A DNA stretch of 64,000 nucleotides from Durusdinium trenchii (Eukaryota > Sar > Dinophyceae > Suessiales > Symbiodiniaceae), in assembly GCA_963970005.1 (NCBI GenBank), contig CAXAMN010008435.1, forward strand, positions 1 through 64,000, written 5' to 3'. The notes below the pieces were generated by a model that saw only the letters and a list, made by a program, of their open reading frames with translations, ran no database searches and was not told where the DNA came from. Each line of letters begins with the position of its first letter. Within the stretch, counting starts at the first letter, position 1. Both the position numbers and the translations under genes were made by a program. This document shows positions 55,406-64,000 of this stretch, one piece after another.

Positions 55406-56860
55406 TTATAAGTTCACTGGGGAAGGGTGGGCTATGAGTCCTTTTAGCCTGTGCTGGCTCGCTTCCGACTTCTGATTCAGGCTGTCGTTGAAACTCAGTT
55501 GCTCGTTTTCCTTTCGGCTTACCTTTGTTTTGCTTACCTCCTTTCTTCCCTTTCTCTGGTCCTTTGTCACTCTTGCCTTTGCCTTTTCCGGATGATTTGG
55601 CATTGCCCTCACCTTTGGACTTGTTCGAACTCTTGTTAGGGCACTCATTGGCAAGATGACCTCTTTGATTACAATTGAAACATGTACGAGTCTCACCGCC
55701 GACACCCTTGCCTTTGTCCTGATGTTCGCCTTTTGCATTCTGCTTGTTTACCTTTCCCCTTTCCTTTCTTTCCTTTGCCTTTCAACCCGAGGGTTGCAAT
55801 TGGTTGACCATTGAGGTCGGGCCAAATTCGCTGTTGTGATTCAGAACGAAGTGCTGATTCAATGTATGTGTCAAAACGCGCGTCGGGTGAATGAAGCACG
55901 ATCCATTGACGGCATTGCTGGGGAAGTGCACGCAACAAAAACAGGACTTTGTCCGCTTCAGATTCAAGAAAATCGAGCCCCTGGGTGTTCACGGCTGGAT
56001 CGACAAGTTGAGCAACCCGCTCAAAATCATACAACTCGGGTTGAACTTTCCTCACACATTCAGGGATGGATTTGGCGTTGATGGTTGAATTAACTGTGAA
56101 CGAAAGAACAAATGTCCAGTTCGGGTCTTGATCGAAAACTCTCGGGCCAACAATCTAAGGCACTCAAATTAAATCCATAGCAGCGATCGAATCCTTTCCC
56201 TTCTTCGTAGTTGCGGATGACCAAAGTAGGATTGGGATGGTGCTCGAAGCACATATTCAAAATGGAGAGGACGCCATCCTAAAGGCTCTTTCTCTTTGAT
56301 ACATGAGGGGATTTCGGCAGGGTATGCATTCGATCCGAGACCGGTCCAACTAGGCTTACCATCCATGACCTCGATTTCCACTCCGGGTCCGAATGATTCG
56401 GGAGTGGGATAGGTGGCATCCACCTTTCAGACCTCAGGGATTCTGATCATTCTCAACACGTGCAGTGGATCCATGTGGTTTTCCTATCGACACGGGCATG
56501 GTGCTCGGATGAGCGGCAAGACCTGTGGTGGCATGACTTGGCCAATACCTGGACCAGCGAATGGCTGATTGTGCTGTTCGGGCAGCTTGAGACGAACTCT
56601 GCATATCACTCCACGGTCTGTAACGGGTTGGCATTGAACCTGATGGGAAACATGGACGATGCTGCATTGGCGTATTCGGGATTTCACTATCGGTTTGATT
56701 CGCCAGACTATAGGCTGTGCGAAAGCATTGTCTCCAGCGGGAGGAAACGGTGGTACGGCATTCGGAGGAACCACGGTCGGAGGAGTGGCAGGCATTCCAA
56801 CTTGTGGAGGTACAGGCATAGCACTTGTTGAAGCAGTGGGCCCAAGCTACTCAAGGTGCT
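55406..56860 (-). CDS. gag: Retrotransposon gag with CCHC zinc knuckle, frame-broken
   Basis: A Pro-rich start (MPVPPQVGMPATPPTVVPP) is followed by ATYPTPESFGPGVEIEVMDG. Then comes a capsid-like helical part: YDFERVAQLVDPAVNTQG, ADKVLFLLRALPQQCRQWI, ARFDTYIESALRSESQQRIW. Then a Gly/Lys run (GLKGKGKKGKGKGKQ). At 55641-55682 a frame one base over encodes RTCFNCNQRGHLANECPNK, a canonical CX2CX4HX4C zinc knuckle, and continues Lys/Gly-rich. At least two frame breaks. LTR-retrotransposon origin is likely. No pol follows downstream, so this is a gag fragment or a solo gag-like gene. Confidence 0.7.
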
Positions 56861-57850
56861 AGCGATGTGGGTGCTTTCCAGCCCTGTGCAGAACGTAGAT
56901 CTCTTCGATGTCCTCGGCGAAGACAAAGGAGACTGTAGGTTGAGTCGGAGATGTAATCCTTCTTGTTCTGGCGGCGGTTCAAGGGAAAAGCCCGCTGAAT
57001 GGATTGTTGGAGGCATCGCTCCAGGACAGCACAGTGGAGGCTGGGATCAACTGTGGCATCCAGACGTGGTGCATGTTGCCAAATGGCAGCGCATTTGGAT
57101 CGTCCTTCTGCAATCATCATGGCAAAACGGTCATAGGTGGGCCGGCAATGAAAGGAGCTCACATCTGCTGGAATGGTGATGTCAACCCGAAGCTGAGTCA
57201 TGGAATGGTCATGGTCAGTGACTCCGGAATGAACATCATAATTCACCTGACTGACAAGGTGCCCAGCCTTTGAAGCTGTAGGAACTGCCACATAGTCAAG
57301 GCGTGCGCGTCCATGGTGTAGACATCACGTATAGTGATCATCTTGGCGGTGCTCTCGAAAGGTTGCTGGGAGACACAATGAGGTGCGAGTCAGGAGGGAG
57401 TGAAAATCATCAGTGCAATCCTGGTGATGCGGCTCCGTTTCTGGAGCAAAGTCACCGACACGGTCATCGTTGAAGTCGCTCATCCGACAATTTGCGTCAA
57501 TCATCACGATGACCTGACCTGATCGGCATGCTAGCAAGTTGACGCTGCAAGGCAGACCACCACTCTGGAGCCGATGGGTCCTGCGAGTGGGGAGCATTGG
57601 CAACCCATAGTTGCAGTCCACCTTGACCACTGGAGTCTGCTGCTGATGTCAAGCGATGAAAATCACCCTTATGCCAGACTTGGGAAGTTTTGTCACGAGT
57701 TTCTTGAAGCCCCAGAATGCCAATGCCATGTTCGAGACATTGACTTGTGAGCAACTCAACGGCTCCCTTTCATTGCAATGTGAGGACATTGTAGCTGGCA
57801 ACATTGGTACAAAACCAAACAGTTGCTGGCCCACTCGTATCTGCACTTGC
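56851..57850 (-). CDS. Non-LTR retrotransposon AP-type endonuclease domain
   Basis: TNVASYNVLTLQ (Asn motif), GIGILGLQETRDKTSQV (catalytic Glu), VIVMIDANCRMSDFND (Asp/Asn), HGRARLDYVAVPTAS and VTDHDHSMTQLRVDI (Asp-His end motif) appear in the correct order. Each is in the same or adjacent frame, with stops near 57760 and a shift at about 57625. The linker after the nuclease (LERCLQQSIQRAFPLN) is cut at about 56860, where gag-like sequence begins. No reverse transcriptase follows. The core motifs are convincing; function is lost or unproven. Confidence 0.78.
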
Positions 57851-57856
57851 AAATGC

Positions 57857-58594
57857 TCAGTTCATAATCAAGGCGTGAGTACGCCATGCCAAAGATTCTG
57901 GTAGAACAGGAACGTTTTCTGCAATGTGCTTACGGACGCGACCTTTTGCAATGCTCTCTCCAACCTCGTAGCTCGTTCCAGGGATGTCCAATATGGCTGT
58001 GAATGTGCTCAAACTGTGTAGGTCGCCCAGCGCTCTAGAGTTGAAAGAGTCCTCGTAAGCAGCCTCCAAGACCATGAGATTTGTTCTGATCAGTGCCGCT
58101 TTGAAGACCACCTGCATGAAATCCAGCCGCTGTAGCGTCAAAAACAAAGCGAACCGGACAGGAACCTCCTTCATGCATCAGGCGACTGGCCCCCCACCAC
58201 AAGGCACTTCTTTCCGCTTCCAAGGCACATTGGCTACTGGCGCCAATGCCATGATCTTGCCATCTAGTATCTGCGTCGAGGATCACATCACCTGTCATGA
58301 ATCCACGAAAGGCGTAGACTGTATGGCCTTCATGCCCTTTTGCAAAAAGACTGCAGCCCATGCAGCCGGTGCATCTTCTTCCAATGTAGTGGTCATATAT
58401 GATCCATCTGTGTAAACCACATCCTCCAGGATGGTGCAAAGTGAGCAAGGAGGACATAGATCAATGCCCACGCGAGCAAAGGGATGTAACTCCAAGTCCT
58501 TGGCTGGTAGCTGAAGGTCTGCAAAGGGAATCTCACGACGAAAGACACCGGACATATCGTTCTGGAGGTTCCACTCACCCGCGAGTACCCTCAT
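57857..58594 (-). CDS. RNase H domain upstream of the endonuclease
   Basis: CTILEDVVYTDGSYMTTTLE (first Asp), ASSQCALEAERSALWWGASR (Glu) and CPVRFVFDATAAGFHAGG (second Asp) form the RNase H1-type catalytic set. It is followed by LLPESLAWR-type sequence, here VPVLPESLAWRTHALIMN, and a stop at 57857-57859. The same frame continues directly to the endonuclease start (TNVASYNV) with only that stop and one other. The upper part contains one frame change near 58300-58330. Confidence 0.72.
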
Positions 58595-58599
58595 TGACG

Positions 58600-58968
58600 A
58601 TGCGTCGCAGAATCTCCCAGCAGATCTTGCAGGCGAAGAGTAACTCGATCACCTTTCACTGTATTCGAAGAGGTAGGAGTCGGTAGGAGATGAGATAGTT
58701 GCCCCCCAGCTCAGCGGCAGGGTTCCCTGCAGGTGTGTCCTCCCCCCAGCGGTCTCCAGCCGACCATCGCAGTGGACTGATTCAAATCAAACGTCTTTCA
58801 CTTGTGCTCCCACCACCCCACCAAGTTTCCTGTGCGCCACGACGGGCTTCTAGATCGGCCTCTGGACCGTTCGCGAGCAAGTCTTCCAGGTGCACTTCGT
58901 GAAGAAAAGCCAAAACAAATGTAGAACACTTTGGAATCCTACGCTCCTTTACAGGAGTTCCGCTACCA
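58600..58968 (-). pseudogene. Possible further part of the non-LTR element
   Basis: The minus strand reads LEDLLANGPEADLEARRGAQ near 58835-58900, with stops beyond. It precedes RNase H in the same orientation and may be the end of an upstream domain of the same polyprotein. No reverse transcriptase motif was found. Confidence 0.35.
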
Positions 58969-59284
58969 TATGAAAGCTTGACACCAGGTTACCCCAAAAG
59001 AAAAACTTGTACACTTCTTGATTTGTGAAGTTGACCTAGTCGTGAACGAACGTTCCCACGACCCACCGTCCCAGCAGCCGCGCAAGTTTCTTTCGCGACT
59101 TGAGCCACGGTCAACGCCGTGAGTGTTCAGCAAATGCTCGAACGGATGTTCGAGCTGCGCGAATGCTCATGTACATCTTTCTCGATTTGTGCGCGTCATC
59201 CACGCTCTAAAAACCTGCCAAAAACAACGTCTATGGCTGCAGCACTTGGAATCGAATTCGAACGGCCATGGAACTGCATTTTGG
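58969..59284 (+). repeat. Dispersed repeat of about 310-325 bp, copy 2
   Basis: Matches 34976-35301. It includes the shared blocks cgtcccagcagccgcgcaag and ccacggtcaacgccgtgagt and the hairpin gctcgaac-ggat-gttcgagc. Confidence 0.8.
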
Positions 59285-59319
59285 TCATGGGAAGGATACC
59301 ATAGGAGTGTTATTCTTCA

Positions 59320-59362
59320 TAGGTGGTGGTGGTTTGTGGTGGTTGTGGTTGTGGTTGTGGTC
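59320..59362 (+). repeat. GGT/GTT microsatellite
   Basis: ggtggtggtttgtggtggtt and following gtggtt units, close to the dispersed repeat like the tract at 34915. Confidence 0.8.
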
Positions 59363-59479
59363 AGAGATTGACGCAGTGTGTTTCAAAGGAGCCAAGGCGC
59401 CGGGCCCGGCGCTTGTGAATTCATGAAATGAGTTCCCGAGAGCGCCTGCGAAGGGTTCTTCGTAAAAAAACATCTGCAG

Positions 59480-59720
59480 AACTACGTCTCATCTACATCT
59501 TCACATCTTCACCTCTGCACATCCACATTCTCACCTATATCTCTGCTCATCTTCACATCCTCACATCGACATCTCTGCTCATCTTCATCTTCACACATCT
59601 ACATCTCTGCTCATGTTCACATCTGCACATCTACATCTCTGCTCATCTTCACATCCTCACATCCACATCTCACATCTTTACCTCTCATCTACATCTCACA
59701 TCTTCGCTCTTCTTAACTTT
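59480..59720 (+). repeat. CACATCT-rich imperfect tandem repeats, about 32 bp
   Basis: ctctgctcatcttcacatc recurs about every 31-33 bp with cacatc/catctaca variants. One strand has almost no G. Confidence 0.75.
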
Positions 59721-59763
59721 CTCTCTTAAGGCCAGGGGCAGTGCCGCCGGACCGCCGCGAAAC

Positions 59764-60153
59764 GCAACCCTCTGCGGAGATCGTGCGTGTCGAGGGCGCG
59801 AAATGCAGGCGAGAGTGCGATTTGTACCGGTCGCGGGCAACCCTCTGCGGAGATCGTGCGTGTTGGATGCGCGAAATGCAGGCGAGAGTGCGATTTGGTT
59901 TTGTCCGGCGCAACCCTCTGCGGAGATCGTGCGTGTCGGATGCGCGAAATGCAGGCGAGAGTGCGATTTGGTTGTGTCCGGCGCAACCTTTGCGGAGATC
60001 GTGCGTGTCAAGGGCGCGAAACGCAGGCGAGAGTGCGTTTTGGATTTGGCGTGGGCAACCCTCTGCACAGATCGTGCGTGCCGAGGGCGCGAAATGCAGG
60101 CTAGAGTGCGTTTTGGCCCGGTCCGGCGCAACCCTCTGCGGAGATTGCGTGTC
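59764..60153 (+). repeat. 73-bp tandem repeat, 5-6 copies
   Basis: Units begin gcaaccctctgcggagatcg at 59764, 59837, 59910, 59983, 60055 and 60128 (last partial), spacing 72-73 bp. The open frames here on both strands are artefacts of the repeat period. Confidence 0.9.
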
Positions 60154-61145
60154 GACTTTGTAGTACATGCAACTTTAGTACGCGGAGCAATCTGTGGAGC
60201 TGGAAGCTGAGAACTGGCGACTTTGTAGTACAACTTGAGTCCGCGGAGTATCTGGGGAGCTGGAAGATGAGAACTGGCGACTTTCTAGTACAACTTTAGT
60301 ACGTGGAGTATCTGGCGAGCTGGAAGATGAGAACTGGCGACTTTGTAGTACAACTTTAGTACGCGGAGCAAGCTGTGGAGCTGGAAGCTGAGAACTGGCG
60401 ACTTTGTAGTACAACTTGAGTGCGTGGAGTATCTGGGGAGCTGGAAGATGAGAACAGGCGACTTTCGAGTACAACTTTAGTACGCGGAGTATGGGGAGCT
60501 GGAAGATGAGAACTGGCGACTACTTTGTAGTACAACTTGAGTACGCGGAGTATCTGGGGAGCTGGAAGATGAGAACTGGCGACTTTGCAGTACAACTTTA
60601 GTACGCGGAGTATCTGGGGAGCTGGAAGATGAGAACTGGCGACTTTGTAGTACAACTTTAGTACGCGGAGCAATCTGTGGAGCGCTGAGAACTGGCGACT
60701 TTGTAGTACAACTTGAGTGCGTGGAGTATCTGGCGAGCTGGAAGATGAGAACTGGCGACTTTCTAGTGCAACTTTAGTACGCGGAGCAAGCTGTGGAGCT
60801 GGAAGCTGAGAACTGGCGACTTTGTAGATCTTTGTAGTACAACTTTAGTACGCGGAGTATCTGGGGAGCTGGAAGATGAGAACTGGCGACTTTGTAGTAC
60901 AACTTTAGTACGCGGAGCAAGCTGTGGAGCTGGAAGCTGAGAACTGGCGACTTTGTAGTACAACTTTAGTACGTGGAGTATCTGGGAAGATGAGAACTGG
61001 CGACTTTCTAGTACAACTTATTACGCCGAGTATTTGGGGAGCTGGAAGATGAGAACTGGCGACTTTGTAGTACAACTTTAGTACGCGGAGGAAGCTGTGG
61101 AGCTGGAATGAGAATTGGCGACTTTGTAGTACAACTTTAGTACGC
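60154..61145 (+). repeat. 60-bp tandem repeat, about 16-17 copies
   Basis: The unit starts gactttgtagtacaacttta and contains ggagctggaagatgagaact. Two variants (gagcaagctgtgg...aagctgag and gagtatctgggg...aagatgag) alternate irregularly, indicating higher-order structure. It directly abuts the 73-bp array. Confidence 0.92.
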
Positions 61146-61522
61146 GGATGAGTCATCTCTCGCGGCTGCTCTGGCGCCCCTGCAGCTGAGTCATGTCTCC
61201 CGACCGCCCGGCTCTCTTGAGAGGTTGACAACTTTAAGCTACTTTGCTTACTCATAAGTGGCTGCCACAAAAGAGTCATCGTGACGTTAGTATGTGTGTA
61301 CTTCACCTTCATGACAAACGATGTTCGCTTGGAATGCACGAGTCGCTGTCATGATCGTGATGTCGTTTACTCTCAGGTGGCCCTGTTCGTGGAAACTTCA
61401 GTGTGAAATGTACGTTCTTCAGTTCTGTTTGAACCTCTTCAGCGTTGTACTTGCGCAACTAAGGTTGACGTTGCGCTGCCGTTGCATCGACGCATCTACG
61501 TCTACACCCCCTCACCTCTCTA

Positions 61523-61850
61523 CATTTACATCTTCACACGCTTCACATCCGCAGATCTACCTCTCCACCTCACCACACCCACACATCTGCACATCTATAT
61601 CACATCTGTACATCCACACTGTCGCTCCTTCACATCTGTCCTGTCTTTCTTTCTTTCTTTCTACATATCTTTTCTCTCGTCTCTGTGCATTTACATCTTC
61701 GCACGCTCACACCCACAGATCTACCTCTCCACCTCCATACATCTACAGATCTATATCGCACCTGCGCATCCACACTGTCACTCCTTCACATCCACCCTCT
61801 CTTTCTCTCTTTCTATACATCTTTTCGACAGTGCTGGACAATTACATGTC
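61523..61850 (+). repeat. 165-bp direct duplication of a CT-rich block
   Basis: catttacatcttc(a/g)cacgc begins at 61523 and 61688, followed by matching gatctacctctccacctc, ccacactgtc(g/a)ctcct and cttt runs. Confidence 0.8.
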
Positions 61851-61985
61851 TCGCTCTCGGGCCAACCGTCGTCCAGCTTGTTATCAGCGGCGCTCAATCA
61901 TTGTGGTTGTGCATTATGTTTTGTGATGTTTTGTGTGTTTGCGGGTGTGTTTTGTTGGTCGTGTATTGTGTGTTGTGTGTTTGTG

Positions 61986-62117
61986 GTCCGAGACTGACTG
62001 CCCACTGCCCTCTGGCGGTTGCTGTTGAGGTCCGAGACTGCCCATTGCGATCTGGCGGTTGCTGTAAGTTGAAGTCCGAGACTGCCCACTGCGATCTGGC
62101 GCTTGCTGTTGAGATCC
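61986..62117 (+). repeat. About 44-bp tandem repeat, three copies
   Basis: gtccgagactg...cccactgcgatctggcggttgctg repeats at 61986, 62030 and 62073. Confidence 0.8.
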
Positions 62118-62221
62118 GGGCTTGGAGCGGAGCAGAGTAGTGTGAAGCGGAACTCACCTGACAGGGGGGGAAAAACCGCAGGCGTCTTGAAATATCATGC
62201 CAACGCCAACCGACCTGCCGC

Positions 62222-62350
62222 CTCCAAGTGAATTGCTGCTACTTCTGTTCCCACCACGCTACTGCTGCTACTCCTGCTGCTGCTATATTGGTGCCAGGGC
62301 CATCACTAGTGCTAATGCTGCTGCTGCTACTACTACGACGACCACCACCG
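62222..62350 (+). repeat. CTG/ACC trinucleotide-rich segment
   Basis: gctgct and ctactactacgacgaccacc runs. Translated frames here are low complexity. Confidence 0.65.
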
Positions 62351-64000
62351 CCCCAAATTTTCAACAGCAGAGCACAGTTGAGTTTCAACCTTTGGGCTGC
62401 GACCGGTACACTGTTGGTCTCCAACGCCAGAACTTGGAATTCCACCCGCTGGGGCATTGAAATCTTGGAGCCTGGAACCCTGGGGCATTGTTAGATGGTC
62501 GGGTGGTTATTTAACAACTCCCAAATTGCAAGCCTGGCTGCGTAATGGTTTTGATTGTACTGGAGGGGTTGCAGGTGCGATGCATAGAGAATGGCTTCTT
62601 TGCAGAGCAACATGCTCGACGCTCTCATGTTCGCTCGCAGTTATTCACCTCTCCTCTGCCGCTGAGACTGAGAAGGCCGGCTGCGTCGCATTTGATCCTT
62701 CACATAGCGCATAACTAAGACCATCTAAGACCTTTAATTTATCTTCGTATCAAGGTCACAATCCAAGCAACCTTGCAAGCAACATGTCCTGCCAATACGT
62801 TGGACAAACGCCTACAAGCCTTCTGTTCGCATCATCCCGGTTTTGCTGTTGTTTTTTCTGTATCTTGTCTCTTAATGTCTGTAGCCTTTTCCCTCCTCTT
62901 TGGATGTAGCCCAATGGTCCAAACCTCAAGCTCCACTGGTCGCTAGCGGCGGCGTCAGCGGCAATCGCCCGAATTCTGAGCCCGAAGACTGCCATAAGCG
63001 CTCTGGTATGTGGAAATCATAGCCGTTGCCAAGAGTAACAGGTTCGTTAAAATCTGTTTGACAGGTTCTTTTTAAAATCTGTTTTCTTCCGACCTCCTTT
63101 TGGAACCCCATGAGAAGCCTTGAACCTTTTTCTGCGCAGCAAAATGCTGCAAACCATGCGCAGCTACATGCTCTGTGATAGATTCGGGGTCGTTCTTGCC
63201 CACGATGCTTTCGCGTTGGCTGCAGCCATGCCATGAGCGGAGAGCACTCATGATCAAGATGGTGAGAGGACATGTCCGGCAAACAATTGGCCTTCAAACT
63301 TTTCACATACAGCGAATTTGCGCAAATACATCTGGAAAATGTAAGTCTAACAACTTGGCAACCTTCAGCTGCAAAACAAACCGCAACATTCCTGAACTCC
63401 TTGCGCTCGGCTCTAACATCTTCGAACTCCAGTGCAGTCAAGGGCGTTTTCACACTATAGGAGCCATGTCAGTGGAAAACGGGACCCGGCTGGCGAAAGT
63501 GAAAGAGACCACCGAAACTTCACAAACATGAACGAATAAGCAGAAAACTATGATTTCACATCAACTTGCGTTCATAAAAACATGGAGAAACTGAGTTAAA
63601 ACAACCTCGCTGCTGTTTTTTAATGATTTTAACGCGTGGATGGCATCACGACGGGCTTGGCCCGTGGCCACATCGTCACACAAATGGCGTCACTGGTCTG
63701 GCGCCGCTTGCCTGGCGTCGCATCTATCGCAAGATATTGCAACGTGGAGAGAAGTATCGCGATATGGAGACATATGCAATGTTGTTGGTCGTGATGCCGC
63801 AATGGAGACGTTGTGATGCGCAAATCAATATCATCATTGAATATCTGTTCTCCGCGTTCCAAGTTTGAGATTGCCTTCCGGCTTTGAGCATTCACATGTG
63901 TTCTACTTGTAGTACTTCAACCAAAAAGTGCAATGATGGGAGGAGTGGCGAGCGCTTTTCTCTGGCCTATGTGCTGAATCGTGCGTGGGCTTGTGTCAGA
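62351..64000. other. Right end, no supported gene
   Basis: Only short frames. The minus frame 62926-63453 has no motif and several unlikely residues. Nothing else is recognised. Confidence 0.4.

Noticed and set aside
59764-60153. 73-bp tandem units as a tRNA gene array
   Set aside because: The unit length matches a tRNA, but there is no cloverleaf, no B-box-like GGTTCGA and no CCA-side stem pairing.
59764-60153. CRISPR-like array
   Set aside because: Repeats are contiguous with no unique spacers, and the sequence is eukaryotic.
59764-61145. Long Arg/Ser-rich proteins on both strands
   Set aside because: The frames are open only because the 73- and 60-bp units lack stops. All frames give repetitive translations.
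62926-63453. 175-codon minus-strand frame at the right end
   Set aside because: Composition is uneven and no domain or exon chain supports it.

Overview
The window looks like nuclear DNA of a dinoflagellate, most likely a Suessiales/Symbiodiniaceae-type genome. This is inferred from content, not from a marker gene. I found no rRNA, tRNA, spliced-leader or organelle sequence. The evidence is low gene density, host-like genes split into short exons with roughly 55-nt introns, proteins starting with very basic segments, copia elements carrying methyltransferase-like domains, and large tracts of complex tandem repeats. Nothing resembles bacterial operons. Most recognisable coding sequence is of mobile-element origin and most of it lies on the minus strand.

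The main structure is a nested pair of transposons at 7.4-33.0 kb. An almost complete Ty1/copia retrotransposon (minus strand, 7391-32992) has two identical 96-bp LTRs, a 5-bp target duplication (gggag on the plus strand), a primer-binding site matching a tRNA-iMet half-molecule, a polypurine tract, gag, protease, a methyltransferase-like domain, integrase, reverse transcriptase, RNase H and a 3' transmembrane/coiled-coil ORF. It is split inside the reverse transcriptase, immediately before the catalytic YVDD, by a 16.8-kb insertion (9507-26339). That insertion is bounded by about 105-bp terminal inverted repeats and a 5-6 bp target duplication. It is apparently a giant DNA transposon. It carries an intron-containing gene for a DDE/RNase-H-fold transposase-like protein (19242-21228), further exons upstream of it, and a second long multi-exon minus-strand gene of unknown function (10989-17667).

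Layout: 0-7.4 kb is gene-poor, with a zinc-ribbon ORF and four minus-strand exons of an unknown gene. 7.4-33 kb is the nested pair. 34.9-35.3 kb holds a dispersed repeat of about 310-325 bp whose second copy is at 59 kb. 35.4-39 kb is a decayed second copia fragment with its own methyltransferase-like segment after RNase H. 39.8-43.7 kb has three plus-strand genes or gene fragments, including one nearly full-length member of what I believe is a dinoflagellate-specific family. 44.9-48.6 kb and 51.6-54.9 kb hold two multi-exon minus-strand genes of unknown function. 55.4-58.9 kb contains a retrotransposon gag with a CCHC knuckle next to a non-LTR element in which RNase H precedes the endonuclease in the same frame. 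59.3-62.1 kb is a satellite zone (32-, 73-, 60-, 165- and 45-bp repeats).

Many reading-frame breaks, in host-like genes and transposons alike, can be explained by a one-base change in a homopolymer run. Assembly error should therefore be excluded before calling these genes dead. Exon limits are approximate except where splice sites are given.
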